NCBI GenBank assembly: GCA_016192705.1
Contig: JACPTQ010000048.1
Location: 1-64,000 of the forward strand
Source: Deltaproteobacteria bacterium
Lineage (GTDB): Bacteria; Myxococcota; JACPTQ01
Direction: 5' to 3'
Length of the DNA: 64,000 bases
Numbering within the stretch: position 1 is the stretch's first letter; each line of letters starts with the position of its first letter. The notes beneath the pieces were generated by a model. The model worked only from the letters and a program-made list of their open reading frames with translations. It made no database searches and was not told the DNA's origin. A program made the position numbers and the translations under genes. Below, one piece after another: positions 54,413-64,000 of this stretch.

Positions 54413-55660
54413 TTAGAACTTCTCGATAATCTTCCCGGCGAACTCGCTGCACTTCAGCTCGCGCGCGCCCTCCGTTTGCCGCGCGAGATCGTACGTCACC
54501 GTCTTCTCGAGAATCGTCTCTTCAATCCCCTTGACGACGAGCGCCGCCGCCTCACCCCCCCCCATATGCTCAAGCATCATAACCCCCGACAACATGAGCG
54601 ACCCCGGATTCACCTTGTCGTGCCCCGCGTACTTCGGCGCCGTGCCGTGCGTCGCCTCGAACATCGCGTAACCATCGCCAATATTCGCACCCGGCGCCAT
54701 CCCCAGGCCGCCAACCTGCGCCGCACACGCATCCGACAAAAAGTCTCCATTCAAATTTGGCGTGCACAAAACCGAATACTCCTCCGGCCGAAGCAGCGCC
54801 TGCTGGAACATCGAGTCAGCGATCCGGTCTTTGACAACAACCTTGCCGGCCGGCGCCTGTCCGCCATGTTTCGAAGTGACGTCCTCCTCCGTAACGCACG
54901 CACCTTGAAACTCCTCGCGCACAAGCTCATAACCCCAGTCGCGAAACGCGCCCTCCGTGAACTTCATGATGTTCCCCTTGTGCACGAGCGTTGCCGACGA
55001 CTTGCCGTGCGCGATCGCGTACTTCAGCCCCATCTTGATGAGACGCTTTGACCCAAACGCGCTCATCGGCTTGACGCCAATCCCGCTCATCTCGCGAATT
55101 TTCGTCTTGAGCTCGCGGTTCATAAAGCTGATCACCCGGTTCGCCTCGTCAGAGCGCGCTTTCCACTCGATCCCAGCGTAAACGTCTTCCGTGTTTTCGC
55201 GAAAGATGATGACGTTCAATTTTTCGGGTTGCTTCACGGGCGACGGAACGCCTTGAAAGTAGCGCACCGGCCGAACGCACGCATACAGATCGAGCACCTG
55301 GCGAAGCGTGACGTTAAGCGAACGAATGCCGCCTCCAATCGGCGTTGTAAGCGGGCCCTTTATCGCAACGCGGTACTCCTTGACCGCTTCGATCGTGTCG
55401 TTCGGGAGCCACTCATCGTATTGGCGCTTCGCCTCTTCGCCCGCAGGCACCTTAAACCAAACGAAGCGACGCGTTCCGCCGTACGCCTTGTCGACCGCCG
55501 CGTCCCAAACACGCTGTGACGCGCGCCAAATGTCGGGGCCGATGCCGTCGCCCTCGACGTACGGAATGATCGGATCGTACGGAACATTGAGCGACCCGTC
55601 CGCGTTGACGCCGATCTTTGAGCCGCGGGTTGGTGGGGTCACGTATTTGTACGTCGCCAT
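54413..55660 (-). CDS. icd: Isocitrate dehydrogenase (NADP type)
   Basis: A 415-residue TCA-cycle enzyme that oxidises isocitrate to 2-oxoglutarate. Recognised segments: [38 protein letters not shown], the phosphorylatable/substrate Ser in that loop, [35 protein letters not shown], and the cofactor region [13 protein letters not shown]. It is the bacterial Icd type with length typical of it. Downstream gene contact leaves no room for a terminator between the two stops. Confidence 0.95.
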   Translation of the reverse strand: MATYKYVTPPTRGSKIGVNADGSLNVPYDPIIPYVEGDGIGPDIWRASQRVWDAAVDKAYGGTRRFVWFKVPAGEEAKRQYDEWLPNDTIEAVKEYRVAIKGPLTTPIGGGIRSLNVTLRQVLDLYACVRPVRYFQGVPSPVKQPEKLNVIIFRENTEDVYAGIEWKARSDEANRVISFMNRELKTKIREMSGIGVKPMSAFGSKRLIKMGLKYAIAHGKSSATLVHKGNIMKFTEGAFRDWGYELVREEFQGACVTEEDVTSKHGGQAPAGKVVVKDRIADSMFQQALLRPEEYSVLCTPNLNGDFLSDACAAQVGGLGMAPGANIGDGYAMFEATHGTAPKYAGHDKVNPGSLMLSGVMMLEHMGGGEAAALVVKGIEETILEKTVTYDLARQTEGARELKCSEFAGKIIEKF

Positions 55661-55861
55661 CTGCTCCTCCTCGTTGATGCCAAAAGAGTGATGAGGGGAG
55701 TTTTTATCAGGAAAGCAGGAAGGCAGGAAGCCCTAATGGCGTCGGCTAGCCGGCTTTCGCGGTGACATCGACCTCTTTCATCCAGAACCAAATGCGAAGG
55801 CGTGCTCACGCGCCGAGAAAGCGCCATCCGCGCCGATCGTTCTATCGGTGCGCCGGCCGGG

Positions 55862-56296
55862 TTACGGGGAAAGAAGCGCGCCGTCGATATTCTCGGTGAC
55901 GTCGCCAGCGACCGTGACGGTTCTCACGACGTACTTCTCGGGTGTCTGCTGGCCACCGACGAAAATGCCGATGGTGATGGTCGTCGGTCCCGCGTCAAAA
56001 ACCGTCTCGGGTGTCACCGTCGGATCGCATGGGTTGTCTCCAGCGTCTGGCGTATTGGTCATCGCTGTCGCCGTCAGCGCGAAGGAATTCGACGTGATCG
56101 AGGAACAGAGGCGACTCACGTTCGTCGCGGTCGCGAAAAAGATCTTGTTGGCCTGGTTTGAAATTGTCGTTGTTGAGATAAAGATGCGACCGGGTCCCGA
56201 TCCCGCGTCGCCCGTCGGCGAGGTTCCCGACGAAGCGCAAGCGGCGCCACCAACAAGGCCCGCACAAAGCACCGAACGAAATCGCGTGGTCACCAT
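55862..56296 (-). CDS. Small lipoprotein
   Basis: A 144-residue lipoprotein (SVLCAGLVGGAACASSG) with a beta-rich mature part containing ISTTTISNQANKIFFATATN and TVTPETVFDAGPTTITIGIF. No family recognised. A textbook AAGGAGG lies 7 bases upstream of the ATG. Confidence 0.7.
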   Translation of the reverse strand: MVTTRFRSVLCAGLVGGAACASSGTSPTGDAGSGPGRIFISTTTISNQANKIFFATATNVSRLCSSITSNSFALTATAMTNTPDAGDNPCDPTVTPETVFDAGPTTITIGIFVGGQQTPEKYVVRTVTVAGDVTENIDGALLSP

Positions 56297-56381
56297 GAAA
56301 AACCCTCCTTGAAAAAGATGCCCAAGAAACGCAAAACTTTGCGAAGCATTCGCAATACCCTATTGGCCGTCAAGCACCACG

Positions 56382-57563
56382 TTAACGCCGAAAATCTTGC
56401 TCGCGGAAGAGGTCGTTCGTGCGCGAAAGCGTGCGCCACGTGGAAATCCACTCGCGATCGCGAAGAAAGCGCGGCGTGAATTTCGGCGGCCGGAGCAGCT
56501 TCGCCTCGAGGAGCGCCGACGCGAGGGGGACGTCCTCAACGGTCATTTTTCCGCAGATGAAAACGTACGGGTCCGCGACGCCGAATCGAAACGCGTTTCG
56601 CACTTTGTTGAAGCCGTGTTCGTAAATGGCGTCCTTCGTGAAGAGGCCACCGCGAAAAACGCGCTCGCAGATGTAGTAGGCGTCGTCTTCGTCGAAGCGG
56701 TGCCGATCGACCATCTCGCGAAACACGTCGAAAAAATCGGCGCCCGACACGGCGAGGTCGATTCCGACCGTGCGCGCGCCCAAAATCGCGAGGCGCTGGT
56801 TCGTGAGGGCCTTCGCTTCCTCCTCGGCCCAAATCGCGCCCCCCTCTTGGTCCGCGAGGTAACCCGGCGTGCCGATCTCAAAGAGGCGAATCGCGTGCTG
56901 CTTCGCGTTGTACGTCGTGACGACGTGAAATCCAACTTCATGCACCGCGAGCCGAACACACTCCTTCGCCGAATAAACGACCCCTTTGCGAAGCGAGATC
57001 CCGCTCTCGCCCGCGGCCGCGTTCGCGCTCATATGCTCTTTGACGCGCACCGAGCACTTGAAACCGTATCGCGAAATCTCTTCTTTGAGCACCGACTCAG
57101 CCGAGCCTGGTCCCATCGCGGGCACGACCTTCGGCTCCTCCTCACGCGGTGCGGCGAGCCAGAGCTTCGCGACTTCGAGCGAGCGCGCAACGCCATACGG
57201 CGACACCGACGGGATGCCATAGAGCGACACCGAATACCCCAGAAACCGTTGCCGGTCGCCGACGGCCCCGACGAGCAGCACCTCTGTGTTAATCTCGTCG
57301 ATCTTTCGTTTGTAAAGCGTCCCGAGCTCCGAATTGTCGAGCTTCTTTTCAAGCGCCACAAGCGCGCGCGTGGTTTTGCCGACATCGAACTTGAGCGGCC
57401 GATATCTAAACCTCGGCGCGTACCGGTGCCCGCGGTGAACCTCGCGAAAAAAATGTTCGCGCTCGTGCGCCGCGTTGATCGGGTTAATGTAGTAAAGGGT
57501 TCGGACCTCACGCGCGAGGCGGTAAAGCGCGACATCAACCTCGCGAAGCTCCTTTGAGAGCAT
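56382..57563 (-). CDS. DUF1704 protein (QEGLA-type putative metallopeptidase)
   Basis: A 393-residue protein of the DUF1704/TIGR02421 family. The zinc-like motif HEVGFHVVTTYNAKQH is followed by GTPGYLADQEGGAIWAEEEA, where the usual QEGLA is QEGGA. It also has GISLRKGVVYS and the C-terminal CERVFRGGLFTKDAIYEHGF. The family resembles tyrosine carboxypeptidases (TcpMAT1-like) and is annotated as modulating flavohemoglobin; the true substrate is unknown. ATG 57563 starts the domain; a longer frame to 57884 lacks content. Confidence 0.8.
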   Translation of the reverse strand: MLSKELREVDVALYRLAREVRTLYYINPINAAHEREHFFREVHRGHRYAPRFRYRPLKFDVGKTTRALVALEKKLDNSELGTLYKRKIDEINTEVLLVGAVGDRQRFLGYSVSLYGIPSVSPYGVARSLEVAKLWLAAPREEEPKVVPAMGPGSAESVLKEEISRYGFKCSVRVKEHMSANAAAGESGISLRKGVVYSAKECVRLAVHEVGFHVVTTYNAKQHAIRLFEIGTPGYLADQEGGAIWAEEEAKALTNQRLAILGARTVGIDLAVSGADFFDVFREMVDRHRFDEDDAYYICERVFRGGLFTKDAIYEHGFNKVRNAFRFGVADPYVFICGKMTVEDVPLASALLEAKLLRPPKFTPRFLRDREWISTWRTLSRTNDLFREQDFRR

Positions 57564-57626
57564 CGCCGACACTTTACCACGTCGCAGAGATTGTGCTAAT
57601 TGAGCGCGTTCTTCGCTGGAGGACGC

Positions 57627-58895
57627 ATGAAACGATTCGCCACAACACTGACCGCTCTCGCGTTTTTCGCCTGCTCGAAAGTTGAGGAAAAAAAGACCGA
57701 GTATTTTCCCATCTTCTTTACGGGCGTGATGTTCCCGGGATTCGTGTCGGGGCAGCCGGACCAAACCGAGCAGGTCAAGTTCATTCAGTGGCTCAAGGCG
57801 CGCCTCGCAACGCGAAGCTACGAGGCGGTCGCGGGATACAACCTCTTTGACCTTGGAAACGACTCGCTCTGCAGTCGCCTTCAAAACTCGGGGCTTCAGG
57901 TGATTTCGGGGCGCACCTACGACAACGGCTGGGCTTGGCCGCCCGTTACGTGCGCTTACGGTTTTTGGTCAGAGACGGGTCTCGCGAAGCTCGCGTGGGA
58001 CCAATGGCGACTCACATCGGCGTCGACCGATTTCCCGGCGTCGAAGCGCGCCATGGCGATTAACGATCGCGACGTGAAACTCATTCGCGATTTCGCCGTG
58101 GACGGCGGGCAGCTCTCGGGCGGCGATATCGTTTACATTTCAAAGCCGATTTTCGATGTCGTGGCGAAGCCGTACGTCGATGGCGGCAACTCGCCCGACC
58201 TCGACTTCGAAGTCGACCGCACCGTCACCAACATCTACAGCTCGCTCTCGCAGGCCGGCTGGAACCCGCAGCGCGTCGCACTCGCGATCGAGCTTCTCGA
58301 TCCGCGCGCGACCGCCACCGCGCCGACAACGAAGGCTGGGCAGCCGGTCCCGTCGAGCGCCCAGGGCCTCGTCGACACCTTGACGTGTGACACTTCGATC
58401 GCGACGTTCGCGACAACGTGTTACCGATCGTTCGTCAAAAACCTCGTGCGACAAGTCGCTCTCGCGAAGCAGCCCGAATGGCTCTTTGTGGGGACGAGCC
58501 TCGAACGTTACGCGGTCGCGAATCCGCAAGACTTCACAAATTTGGCGTCGCTTTACCGAGAGATTTATTTCGACCTCAAAGACGCGGGCGTCACGTCGAA
58601 GATTGGTCCGGGAATCGACTGGGCCGTCCTTCGGGCACAAGCCGCATCGGGCGGCACCGGGACCGATGGCGGCGCTGCGGCCGTTTCGATGTCGACCTAT
58701 TGGGCGAGCGTCGTTGCGCCGTTCCTCCATCAACCGGTCGCGACGGGTGTCGATGGCGGCGTCGCCTACACCGGAGCGGCAACCGCTGATCTCATCGGCG
58801 TTTCGGCATTCATCAACTCCGCGGATTACAACGGCTTCGCGAACGACATCCCGACGACTTACTTCGACGACCTCTTTGTTCTAGCGGTGAAGTAA
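57627..58895 (+). CDS. Lipoprotein of unknown function
   Basis: A 422-residue lipoprotein (TLTALAFFACSKV). Alternating helices and strands such as WLFVGTSLERYAVANPQDF, SLYREIYFDLKDAGVTS and IGPGIDWAVLRAQAA recall TIM-barrel glycoside hydrolases, but I see no firm catalytic motif. GGAGG precedes ATG 57627. It is divergent from the DUF1704 gene. Confidence 0.6.
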   Translation: MKRFATTLTALAFFACSKVEEKKTEYFPIFFTGVMFPGFVSGQPDQTEQVKFIQWLKARLATRSYEAVAGYNLFDLGNDSLCSRLQNSGLQVISGRTYDNGWAWPPVTCAYGFWSETGLAKLAWDQWRLTSASTDFPASKRAMAINDRDVKLIRDFAVDGGQLSGGDIVYISKPIFDVVAKPYVDGGNSPDLDFEVDRTVTNIYSSLSQAGWNPQRVALAIELLDPRATATAPTTKAGQPVPSSAQGLVDTLTCDTSIATFATTCYRSFVKNLVRQVALAKQPEWLFVGTSLERYAVANPQDFTNLASLYREIYFDLKDAGVTSKIGPGIDWAVLRAQAASGGTGTDGGAAAVSMSTYWASVVAPFLHQPVATGVDGGVAYTGAATADLIGVSAFINSADYNGFANDIPTTYFDDLFVLAVK

Positions 58896-58896
58896 G

Positions 58897-58970
58897 CAAA
58901 CAGTTCACAGTTGACAGTTAACAGTCCGGAATCTTGACTGTCGACTGTGAACTATTGGCTGTTAACTGTT
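58897..58970. repeat. ACAGTTAACAGT hairpin repeat between convergent genes, copy 2
   Basis: AGTTCACAGTTGACAGT faces GACTGTCGACTGTGAACT with 16 of 17 bases paired, flanked by ACAGTTAACAGT-type units. It fills the gap between stops at 58895 and 58972, as the related element at 17362 does between its pair. Likely a bidirectional terminator made of a dispersed repeat. Confidence 0.7.
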
Positions 58971-58971
58971 C

Positions 58972-61770
58972 TTACTCCGTCAAACAAAGCCCCGCGGGGC
59001 CAATCGGCAAACAACTGAGAACGCCCGCATCGTCATTGGGCGCCCGGTCGCAACACATCCCCGTCGGACAATCGCTCTCCTTGACGCAGCCCTTGGAGCA
59101 GAAGGCGATCCCGAATCGCGCGTCAATCGCCAAACAGAACCCCGTCGAACACATCGCGTTGCCAAAACACTGCGTCCCAACCCCCGCGTCGACCGCGTGG
59201 CAGTAACTGTCGACAACGGCAATTTGATACGGGGTGTAGAATCCACCGTCACCGTCCGACGCAACGGGCTGGTTGCAAACGCCGCCATCCTCCGGCACCA
59301 GCTGCATCTGCGGCGGCACACAGCGATACGTCCCGGCATCGAAGGTCTTCGCGCAAGCCCAACCTTCGGGACACTTCTGGTCTCCGCTTCCCGATCCTCC
59401 GCAGTAATAGTCCGGGAACTGTAACGAGCAAACGTTTCGATGTCCGCCGTCAACGACAAGATCCGCGAGGCAAATCGCAATTCCGGCGTCGGCGTCGCAA
59501 CCGCCATCGAAGATGTTCGTCGGACACGTCGAGCACTGTCCAATGCCGCTCGGGCAAAGGTCGCCAAAGACGCCGCCGTCGCGCACCGTGAAGCTGCCGC
59601 CGTCCGGGACGAACCCACAAAGCCCGAGCCGATTCGGCACGCATGTAAACTGCCCCGCGTCGCCAAGTCCGTCGATGTCCTTGCAGCAATACTCGCCTGC
59701 ATCGCCGCCGCAGTCGTTCGCCGCCGCGCACGTCTTCGTGCAGACGCGCGCGTATTTGTTCGGGCTCGCGTACCGCGTGGCGCCGAGCGGATCGACCGTT
59801 CGACACGAGAGCCCACCGGCGTCGAGGCAGTCTGAGTTGCCGTGCGGACAAATTCCGCCGAGCGCCGACACGAGCGGGATGTGCGCCGATGAGAGGCAGA
59901 AACCGCCGTTAACGCCGCCGTCACCGTAAACGCCGCCCACGTTCGTCGTGCCGCGGCAACCCGTTCCCGTCTCGCACGGCTGGAATTCCGCGCCGCACGG
60001 CTTCGCGCAAACGCTCGCGTCCAGCGTCACCAGCGAACGCACGCACGCCTCGCTGCCGAGCAAATTGCACTCCTCGTCCTTCGCGCATGGATCGCCGGCC
60101 GGAGTTGGCGCCGGGCAATCGAGCCCCGTTTGGCAATACTTCTGTGCGCCACCATCAAACGCGACGCAGCATTCGCCCATTTCACAACCGCCCTGCCCCG
60201 TGCAGGCTCTTGTGCAGTGCTTCGCGCTTTGCCCCGACGGCTGATAACAGAGCGGCGACGACGGATCGCAATCGACCGCCTCGTCGCACGGGTATTGATA
60301 CCCCGACAACTTGCAGTGCGTTTGGAGTCGACACCGCTTGTCGGTCGAAAGCGAGCCGTACCCCTGGATCGTTTGGCAACACATTCCGCCCGGCCCCGCA
60401 TCCTGTGTGCAATCCGACCGCTGTGCGCAGTTCTTCGTGCAGAAGAAACTCCCAGCCGGCGCCGCTGCTCCACAAAGCGTCACGCTCCCCGGGTTGTTGA
60501 TGTCGTATATCGTTCCCGCGTCGTTCGTGTCGCAAAGGCACTCGGGCGCGAGCGCCGGATCGCAGAGCACAACCGACGACGTCGCGCCGCACGCGTTCGT
60601 CGCCGACTGTCGACACGACGTTTTCCCGACGCCAAGAAGCGCGGTCGCGGGCGGCACCGTGAATTCGAACGATTCGCCCGTCGTGAGAAGGTTCGCAACT
60701 GGAAGACAGCACGTGCCGCCGTCGCAAACGTTCGGCGTCGTGCAACGTTTCGCGCAATACGCGCTTGCGCCGCCTTGCGGTATCGCACAATCATCGGTCA
60801 CCGATGGATTGCAGTCGCCCGGTCCCGAGCACGAGGCGCCAACGCCACCGCCCAGCGTCCCCTTCTGCGCGCACCGCCCGCGCAGCGTGTGGCAAAACCG
60901 CGTCGTGTCGACCGCGCCGCCGTCCTTACAATCGGAGTCGCTCGTGCAGTCGATGCTGCAATCCTGCGGTGGCACGCAGACCGCGCCCGCATCGCCGTCG
61001 CCAAGCGCTTTCGCGCGACAACAAAAACTGTCGGGGCAGCCGAGGTCTGTTTGCGCACAGCAAGTCTTGGTGCAGTAATTGACGTTTTTGCCAAAATCGG
61101 TGAAACACAAAAGTCCCTGGCCCGAGTTACACGGCGTCAGCCCGTTTCCACAAAGCGCGCCGACCGCTCCGCCCAAGGGTGCGACGCAAACTCCGTTTTG
61201 ACATACGTATCCAAACGAGCAGTCGTCCGCGCGCGCGCACGATGTTCCGCAGGTGCCGGTCGGGAAACAGCGGTTGATCGTGGTGCCACCGAGCCCTTGC
61301 GGATGGTCGCAACAGAATCCGTTTACGCCACAGACGCCGGCATCGGCACACGGCTGCGAGCAGTATCGAACCCCGTTTAAGGGCGCCGTCTCGCAAACGC
61401 CGGTCGAGCAATCACACGCCTGATTGCACGTCCCACCGAGCGCCAGCGGCCCGCCGTCGGATGTCAAGCACCCCGCGTCGACGCCTCCGTCCGCACCAAC
61501 TCCCGCGTCCGTGCCCGAATCCGCCGCTCCCCCATCCGACGCCGATCCCGCGTCGCCCGCAACGCAAACGCCACCCGCATCGACATCACACACCATCCCG
61601 CCGCCGCCGCACTCCTCATTCGTTGTGCAACCTACGGCTTCGCACTTTCCACCGACGCATGCGCGCCCGGCGCCGCACTGCGCGTTCGACGTGCACTCCG
61701 ACGACGTGATCTTACACCCCGCAACCACTGTAAGGGCCAGTAGGATCAAGAGAAATTGGATTCGCCTCAT
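58972..61770 (-). CDS. Large Cys-rich surface lipoprotein
   Basis: A 932-residue lipoprotein (FLLILLALTVVAGCKITSSE). It consists of about 20 short Cys-rich modules, each with two to four disulfide-prone cysteines and Gly/Asp turns (TSNAQCGAGRACVGGKCEAV and TGVCETAPLNGVRYCSQPC are examples). Modules of the Cys-x5-Cys-x5-Cys kind are typical of myxobacterial surface proteins with adhesion or scaffolding roles. No enzyme domain is seen. ATG 61770 is set by the signal; its SD is weak. Codon use is unremarkable. Confidence 0.75.
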   Translation of the reverse strand: MRRIQFLLILLALTVVAGCKITSSECTSNAQCGAGRACVGGKCEAVGCTTNEECGGGGMVCDVDAGGVCVAGDAGSASDGGAADSGTDAGVGADGGVDAGCLTSDGGPLALGGTCNQACDCSTGVCETAPLNGVRYCSQPCADAGVCGVNGFCCDHPQGLGGTTINRCFPTGTCGTSCARADDCSFGYVCQNGVCVAPLGGAVGALCGNGLTPCNSGQGLLCFTDFGKNVNYCTKTCCAQTDLGCPDSFCCRAKALGDGDAGAVCVPPQDCSIDCTSDSDCKDGGAVDTTRFCHTLRGRCAQKGTLGGGVGASCSGPGDCNPSVTDDCAIPQGGASAYCAKRCTTPNVCDGGTCCLPVANLLTTGESFEFTVPPATALLGVGKTSCRQSATNACGATSSVVLCDPALAPECLCDTNDAGTIYDINNPGSVTLCGAAAPAGSFFCTKNCAQRSDCTQDAGPGGMCCQTIQGYGSLSTDKRCRLQTHCKLSGYQYPCDEAVDCDPSSPLCYQPSGQSAKHCTRACTGQGGCEMGECCVAFDGGAQKYCQTGLDCPAPTPAGDPCAKDEECNLLGSEACVRSLVTLDASVCAKPCGAEFQPCETGTGCRGTTNVGGVYGDGGVNGGFCLSSAHIPLVSALGGICPHGNSDCLDAGGLSCRTVDPLGATRYASPNKYARVCTKTCAAANDCGGDAGEYCCKDIDGLGDAGQFTCVPNRLGLCGFVPDGGSFTVRDGGVFGDLCPSGIGQCSTCPTNIFDGGCDADAGIAICLADLVVDGGHRNVCSLQFPDYYCGGSGSGDQKCPEGWACAKTFDAGTYRCVPPQMQLVPEDGGVCNQPVASDGDGGFYTPYQIAVVDSYCHAVDAGVGTQCFGNAMCSTGFCLAIDARFGIAFCSKGCVKESDCPTGMCCDRAPNDDAGVLSCLPIGPAGLCLTE

Positions 61771-61817
61771 GCACCTCAGTATGAGGGGCGAAAACCAAGT
61801 TTTCAACTCTTGGGTGG

Positions 61818-63290
61818 TTACTTCTTCGTCGTCCAAAAGATGCGCTTCGCGCCACCATCAGCGGATCCCGCAATGTATCCCGCCCATACGACGTGAACGC
61901 CATCCAAGCCCGACGGGTTCGCTGCAACCGCGGGGGCATCGACGCCTCCGCCCGACACAACGGTCGTCGCCGAACCGACGCCCAAACCCACAACAAGCCC
62001 AACGCGGATCTTCGTTCCGTCTTCGCGCCATACGACGCCACCCGAGCCGTTCGGCGCCAAGGCGAGATGCGCGCCGTCGCTCGATGGGCCCAAGTCGCTC
62101 ACCGCTTTCGCCGTACTCCACGGTACCCCGAACGCCGCGTTGAACCCCGACGTAAAAATAGCCGGCTGAAACACGCCATCGGGCGGTTGCCGCCAAATCG
62201 CCACCGCACCGCCGTCCCCATCGACGCCGATTTCAGCCGCCGATGCCGCGGTTGTCCCTGTGCTCACCGTGCCCGCGTCACCCCAACCCGCGTCGGGCGT
62301 GTAGCGGTTGTACCAGATTCTTGTTGAACCAACCGATTCCTGTTCCCAAACGACGATGGCGTTCCCCAATCCATCAACTGCGATGCGAGGACCATTAACG
62401 TTCGCGTTCGGCTCGCTGTCGATGCGAAGTGCGTTCGAACTCCAACCGCTGGTCGTGAGGTTTGTTTTTCGGACGAACACGCTTCGCGTCGCCAACGGTT
62501 GCCGAACAAACGCAAAGAAGACGTCGCCCGAGGTTGGGTGGAGCGCGACAACTGGAAACGTCGCCGACGCATCCGCGTCGTCAGAAACTTCCGCGACCGT
62601 GGCCCATCCACCGTCCACCGCGACGTTCCAATAGATCCGAGCATCGCGCTCCCAAACCACCGCAACACTTCCATAGCGATCGGCGCCGACACGGACATTC
62701 GTTGATGCGTCAGCACCGTTCGGGACGGAGGTCTCAATTAGGAGCGGGTTCGAAAAACCACCGTCCGCGTCGAAAAGAGCCGCGTTGATTCGAGACGACT
62801 GTATCCACGCAACAACGCCAAACCCATCTGCGCCCACCGCGACTTGCGGCGACGCGCAGTTCGCAGCGAGCGATAAGACCCCAGCGTCGAGCCAGCCCGC
62901 ATCGGGCAAGTACCGCCGCGTCCAGACGTAATCGCCACTGCCTTGAGACAACTCTTGCAGCCACGCGGTCATCACGCGCCCCGTCCTATCAACGGCAATC
63001 GTGGGACTGGTCGCGGGAAGACCTGTGGCGGGACTAATCGGCGTGTTTGTCCCGGCGCCCGCATCGCCCGCGTCCCCAGCGTCGCTTCCGCCATCCGAAC
63101 CGACAACACCGCCATCGGAGCATTTCGACAGCGCGATGCACACGTTGCCGCAGCACACTTCACCTGAAAAGCAACCGCTGTTGTTGATGCAGCTTGTCCC
63201 GGGTTTTTCAAATTTCCGACACGCGGTCGACGCCCCAATAAGGGCCGCGAGAAGCGCGACAAGGAAACTACCGCCGAATCGCAATCGCAA
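61818..63290 (-). CDS. Lipoprotein with beta-propeller-like repeats
   Basis: A 490-residue lipoprotein (LVALLAALIGASTACRK). A Cys-rich module (CINNSGCFSGEVCCGNVCIA) and a Gly/Asp linker come first. Then come about seven repeats built on a D-x-x-G strand: SPTIAVDRTGRVMTAWLQE, SPQVAVGADGFGVVAWIQS, VRVGADRYGSVAVVWERD, and so on. This is a propeller-type fold. It may bind ligand or protein at the surface. It is part of a run of minus-strand lipoprotein genes. Confidence 0.78.
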   Translation of the reverse strand: MRLRFGGSFLVALLAALIGASTACRKFEKPGTSCINNSGCFSGEVCCGNVCIALSKCSDGGVVGSDGGSDAGDAGDAGAGTNTPISPATGLPATSPTIAVDRTGRVMTAWLQELSQGSGDYVWTRRYLPDAGWLDAGVLSLAANCASPQVAVGADGFGVVAWIQSSRINAALFDADGGFSNPLLIETSVPNGADASTNVRVGADRYGSVAVVWERDARIYWNVAVDGGWATVAEVSDDADASATFPVVALHPTSGDVFFAFVRQPLATRSVFVRKTNLTTSGWSSNALRIDSEPNANVNGPRIAVDGLGNAIVVWEQESVGSTRIWYNRYTPDAGWGDAGTVSTGTTAASAAEIGVDGDGGAVAIWRQPPDGVFQPAIFTSGFNAAFGVPWSTAKAVSDLGPSSDGAHLALAPNGSGGVVWREDGTKIRVGLVVGLGVGSATTVVSGGGVDAPAVAANPSGLDGVHVVWAGYIAGSADGGAKRIFWTTKK

Positions 63291-63999
63291 ACCCCGGCAT
63301 TCTCGGTCCTGACAGCGTTGGGACGGTCAAGTCGAACGAGACGCGCGTACTGGGGACGTCCTTGTGGAGCAAGAAAAGCGCAAGCGACACACCGCCAATA
63401 ATTCCGCCGCCAATCATGAGCCCCGTGCCGATATCGATTTTGAGGTTCGCTGAGTCGACGTCGGCGTTGACGGTCTCGCGCGAACCGCCCATCGTTGGAG
63501 ATGTCGCGAAGTAGAGAATCGACCCGACCGCAAGGCTCACGGTCGATACGCCGAGCGTCACCCAGCCCCACGGCCGCGTGTTTCGGCTCGGCTCGAACAC
63601 CGCGTTGGTCTTTAACGGCGGCGTCGTCGCGGTGGTTAACGTGCTCGTCGTCGTTGTCGTGCTCGTACTCGTATGCGTGGCCGTAGACGGTTCGGTCTTC
63701 GCTGGAGGCGTCGCGACCACGGCAGGCGCAGACTTTACAAGCGTCCCGTCAACGGTTGTCTCGCGACCCGCTTCGATCTCAACATCGCTCATCTTCGAAT
63801 CAAACCCCGCGCGCGAAACAGAAACCGTTCGCTTGCCGGGCGCAACCGCCACGCGTTTCAGCGGCGTTCGCCCAACGGGCGCACCGTCAACGTGAACATC
63901 GCTCCCCGCGGCCCCTGTCACGGCAAGGAATCCAACGCGCGCTTCAAGGTCGAGCGTCAACACGACGGTCTTGCCAACGCCAACGACGACGTTATCCAT
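63268..63999 (-). CDS. PEGA-domain protein, 5' end beyond the window
   Basis: The window ends inside this gene. The visible 243 codons start with a PEGA domain (FLAVTGAAGSDVHVDGAPVG, then TPLKRVAVAPGKRTVSVSRA). A Thr/Ser-rich linker follows, and then two predicted membrane segments (WGWVTLGVSTVSLAVGSILY; GLMIGGGIIGGVSLALFLL) with a basic C-terminus. The ATG at 63999 is probably internal, since such proteins usually carry an N-terminal signal. Its stop overlaps the start of the propeller gene by 23 bp. Confidence 0.8.
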   Translation of the reverse strand: MDNVVVGVGKTVVLTLDLEARVGFLAVTGAAGSDVHVDGAPVGRTPLKRVAVAPGKRTVSVSRAGFDSKMSDVEIEAGRETTVDGTLVKSAPAVVATPPAKTEPSTATHTSTSTTTTTSTLTTATTPPLKTNAVFEPSRNTRPWGWVTLGVSTVSLAVGSILYFATSPTMGGSRETVNADVDSANLKIDIGTGLMIGGGIIGGVSLALFLLHKDVPSTRVSFDLTVPTLSGPRMPGFAIAIRR

Positions 64000-64000
64000 G

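Overview
The window is GC-rich chromosomal DNA that reads like a member of the Myxococcota, probably a Polyangia-type myxobacterium. Five things point there. There are many Cys-rich surface lipoproteins. A zinc metalloprotease ends in a MYXO-CTERM-like Cys/TM/Arg tail. Ser/Thr kinase and PP2C phosphatase signalling is present. A protein resembles the myxobacterial TIGR04552 family. Runs of a degenerate CCCGCN hexamer occur between genes. I saw no rRNA, tRNA, CRISPR array or intact transposase. All assignments come from reading the sequence; no search was run.

Layout. 1-4000 is accessory DNA. It holds two convergent four-helix-bundle (S23/IVP-like) genes whose ribosome-binding sites lie in long hairpins, a regular array of five 16-bp palindromes at 41-42-bp spacing, and a three-gene ATGA-coupled operon headed by a possible Tse2-like toxin. 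It ends with a remnant of a type I restriction HsdS gene beside an HNH endonuclease of lower GC. 4100-22300 is housekeeping and envelope: YceI lipoprotein, RluA-family pseudouridine synthase, HAD hydrolase, an orphan MalG-type permease, recN, two PP2C phosphatases (one fused to a cyclic-nucleotide domain), a DUF465 protein and several lipoproteins.

22260-34632 is the metabolic core. A ThiE/TenI-like gene is divergent from a four-gene sulfate ABC transporter (binding protein, cysT, cysW, cysA), followed by cysK. Behind a good TATAAT promoter comes oah-dch-bcrC-bcrB-bcrA-bcrD. These encode the four subunits of an ATP-dependent class I benzoyl-CoA reductase and two of the three enzymes that open the ring. 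The dehydrogenase (had) and ferredoxin genes are not in the window. This is the most striking metabolic feature, because class I reductases are known mainly from facultative anaerobes among the Proteobacteria.

34700-64000 returns to signalling and envelope genes: a CPBP membrane protease, MerR regulator, MYXO-CTERM-like metalloprotease, GlpT-type MFS carrier, Ser/Thr kinase plus response regulator, a lipoprotein joining an apparently dead L,D-transpeptidase domain to phospholipase D, M18 aminopeptidase, aminotransferase, isocitrate dehydrogenase, a DUF1704 protein and large Cys-rich lipoproteins. At 49609-53022 one uninterrupted reading frame encodes both penicillin-binding protein 2 and RodA, which looks like a natural fusion of the elongasome glycan polymerase and its transpeptidase.

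Several dispersed non-coding repeats are visible: two hairpin elements each between convergent genes, a pair of related ~155-bp elements at 15504 and 26697, a 126-bp inverted-repeat element at 10060, and CACAGAGG-type repeats inside the bcr operon.
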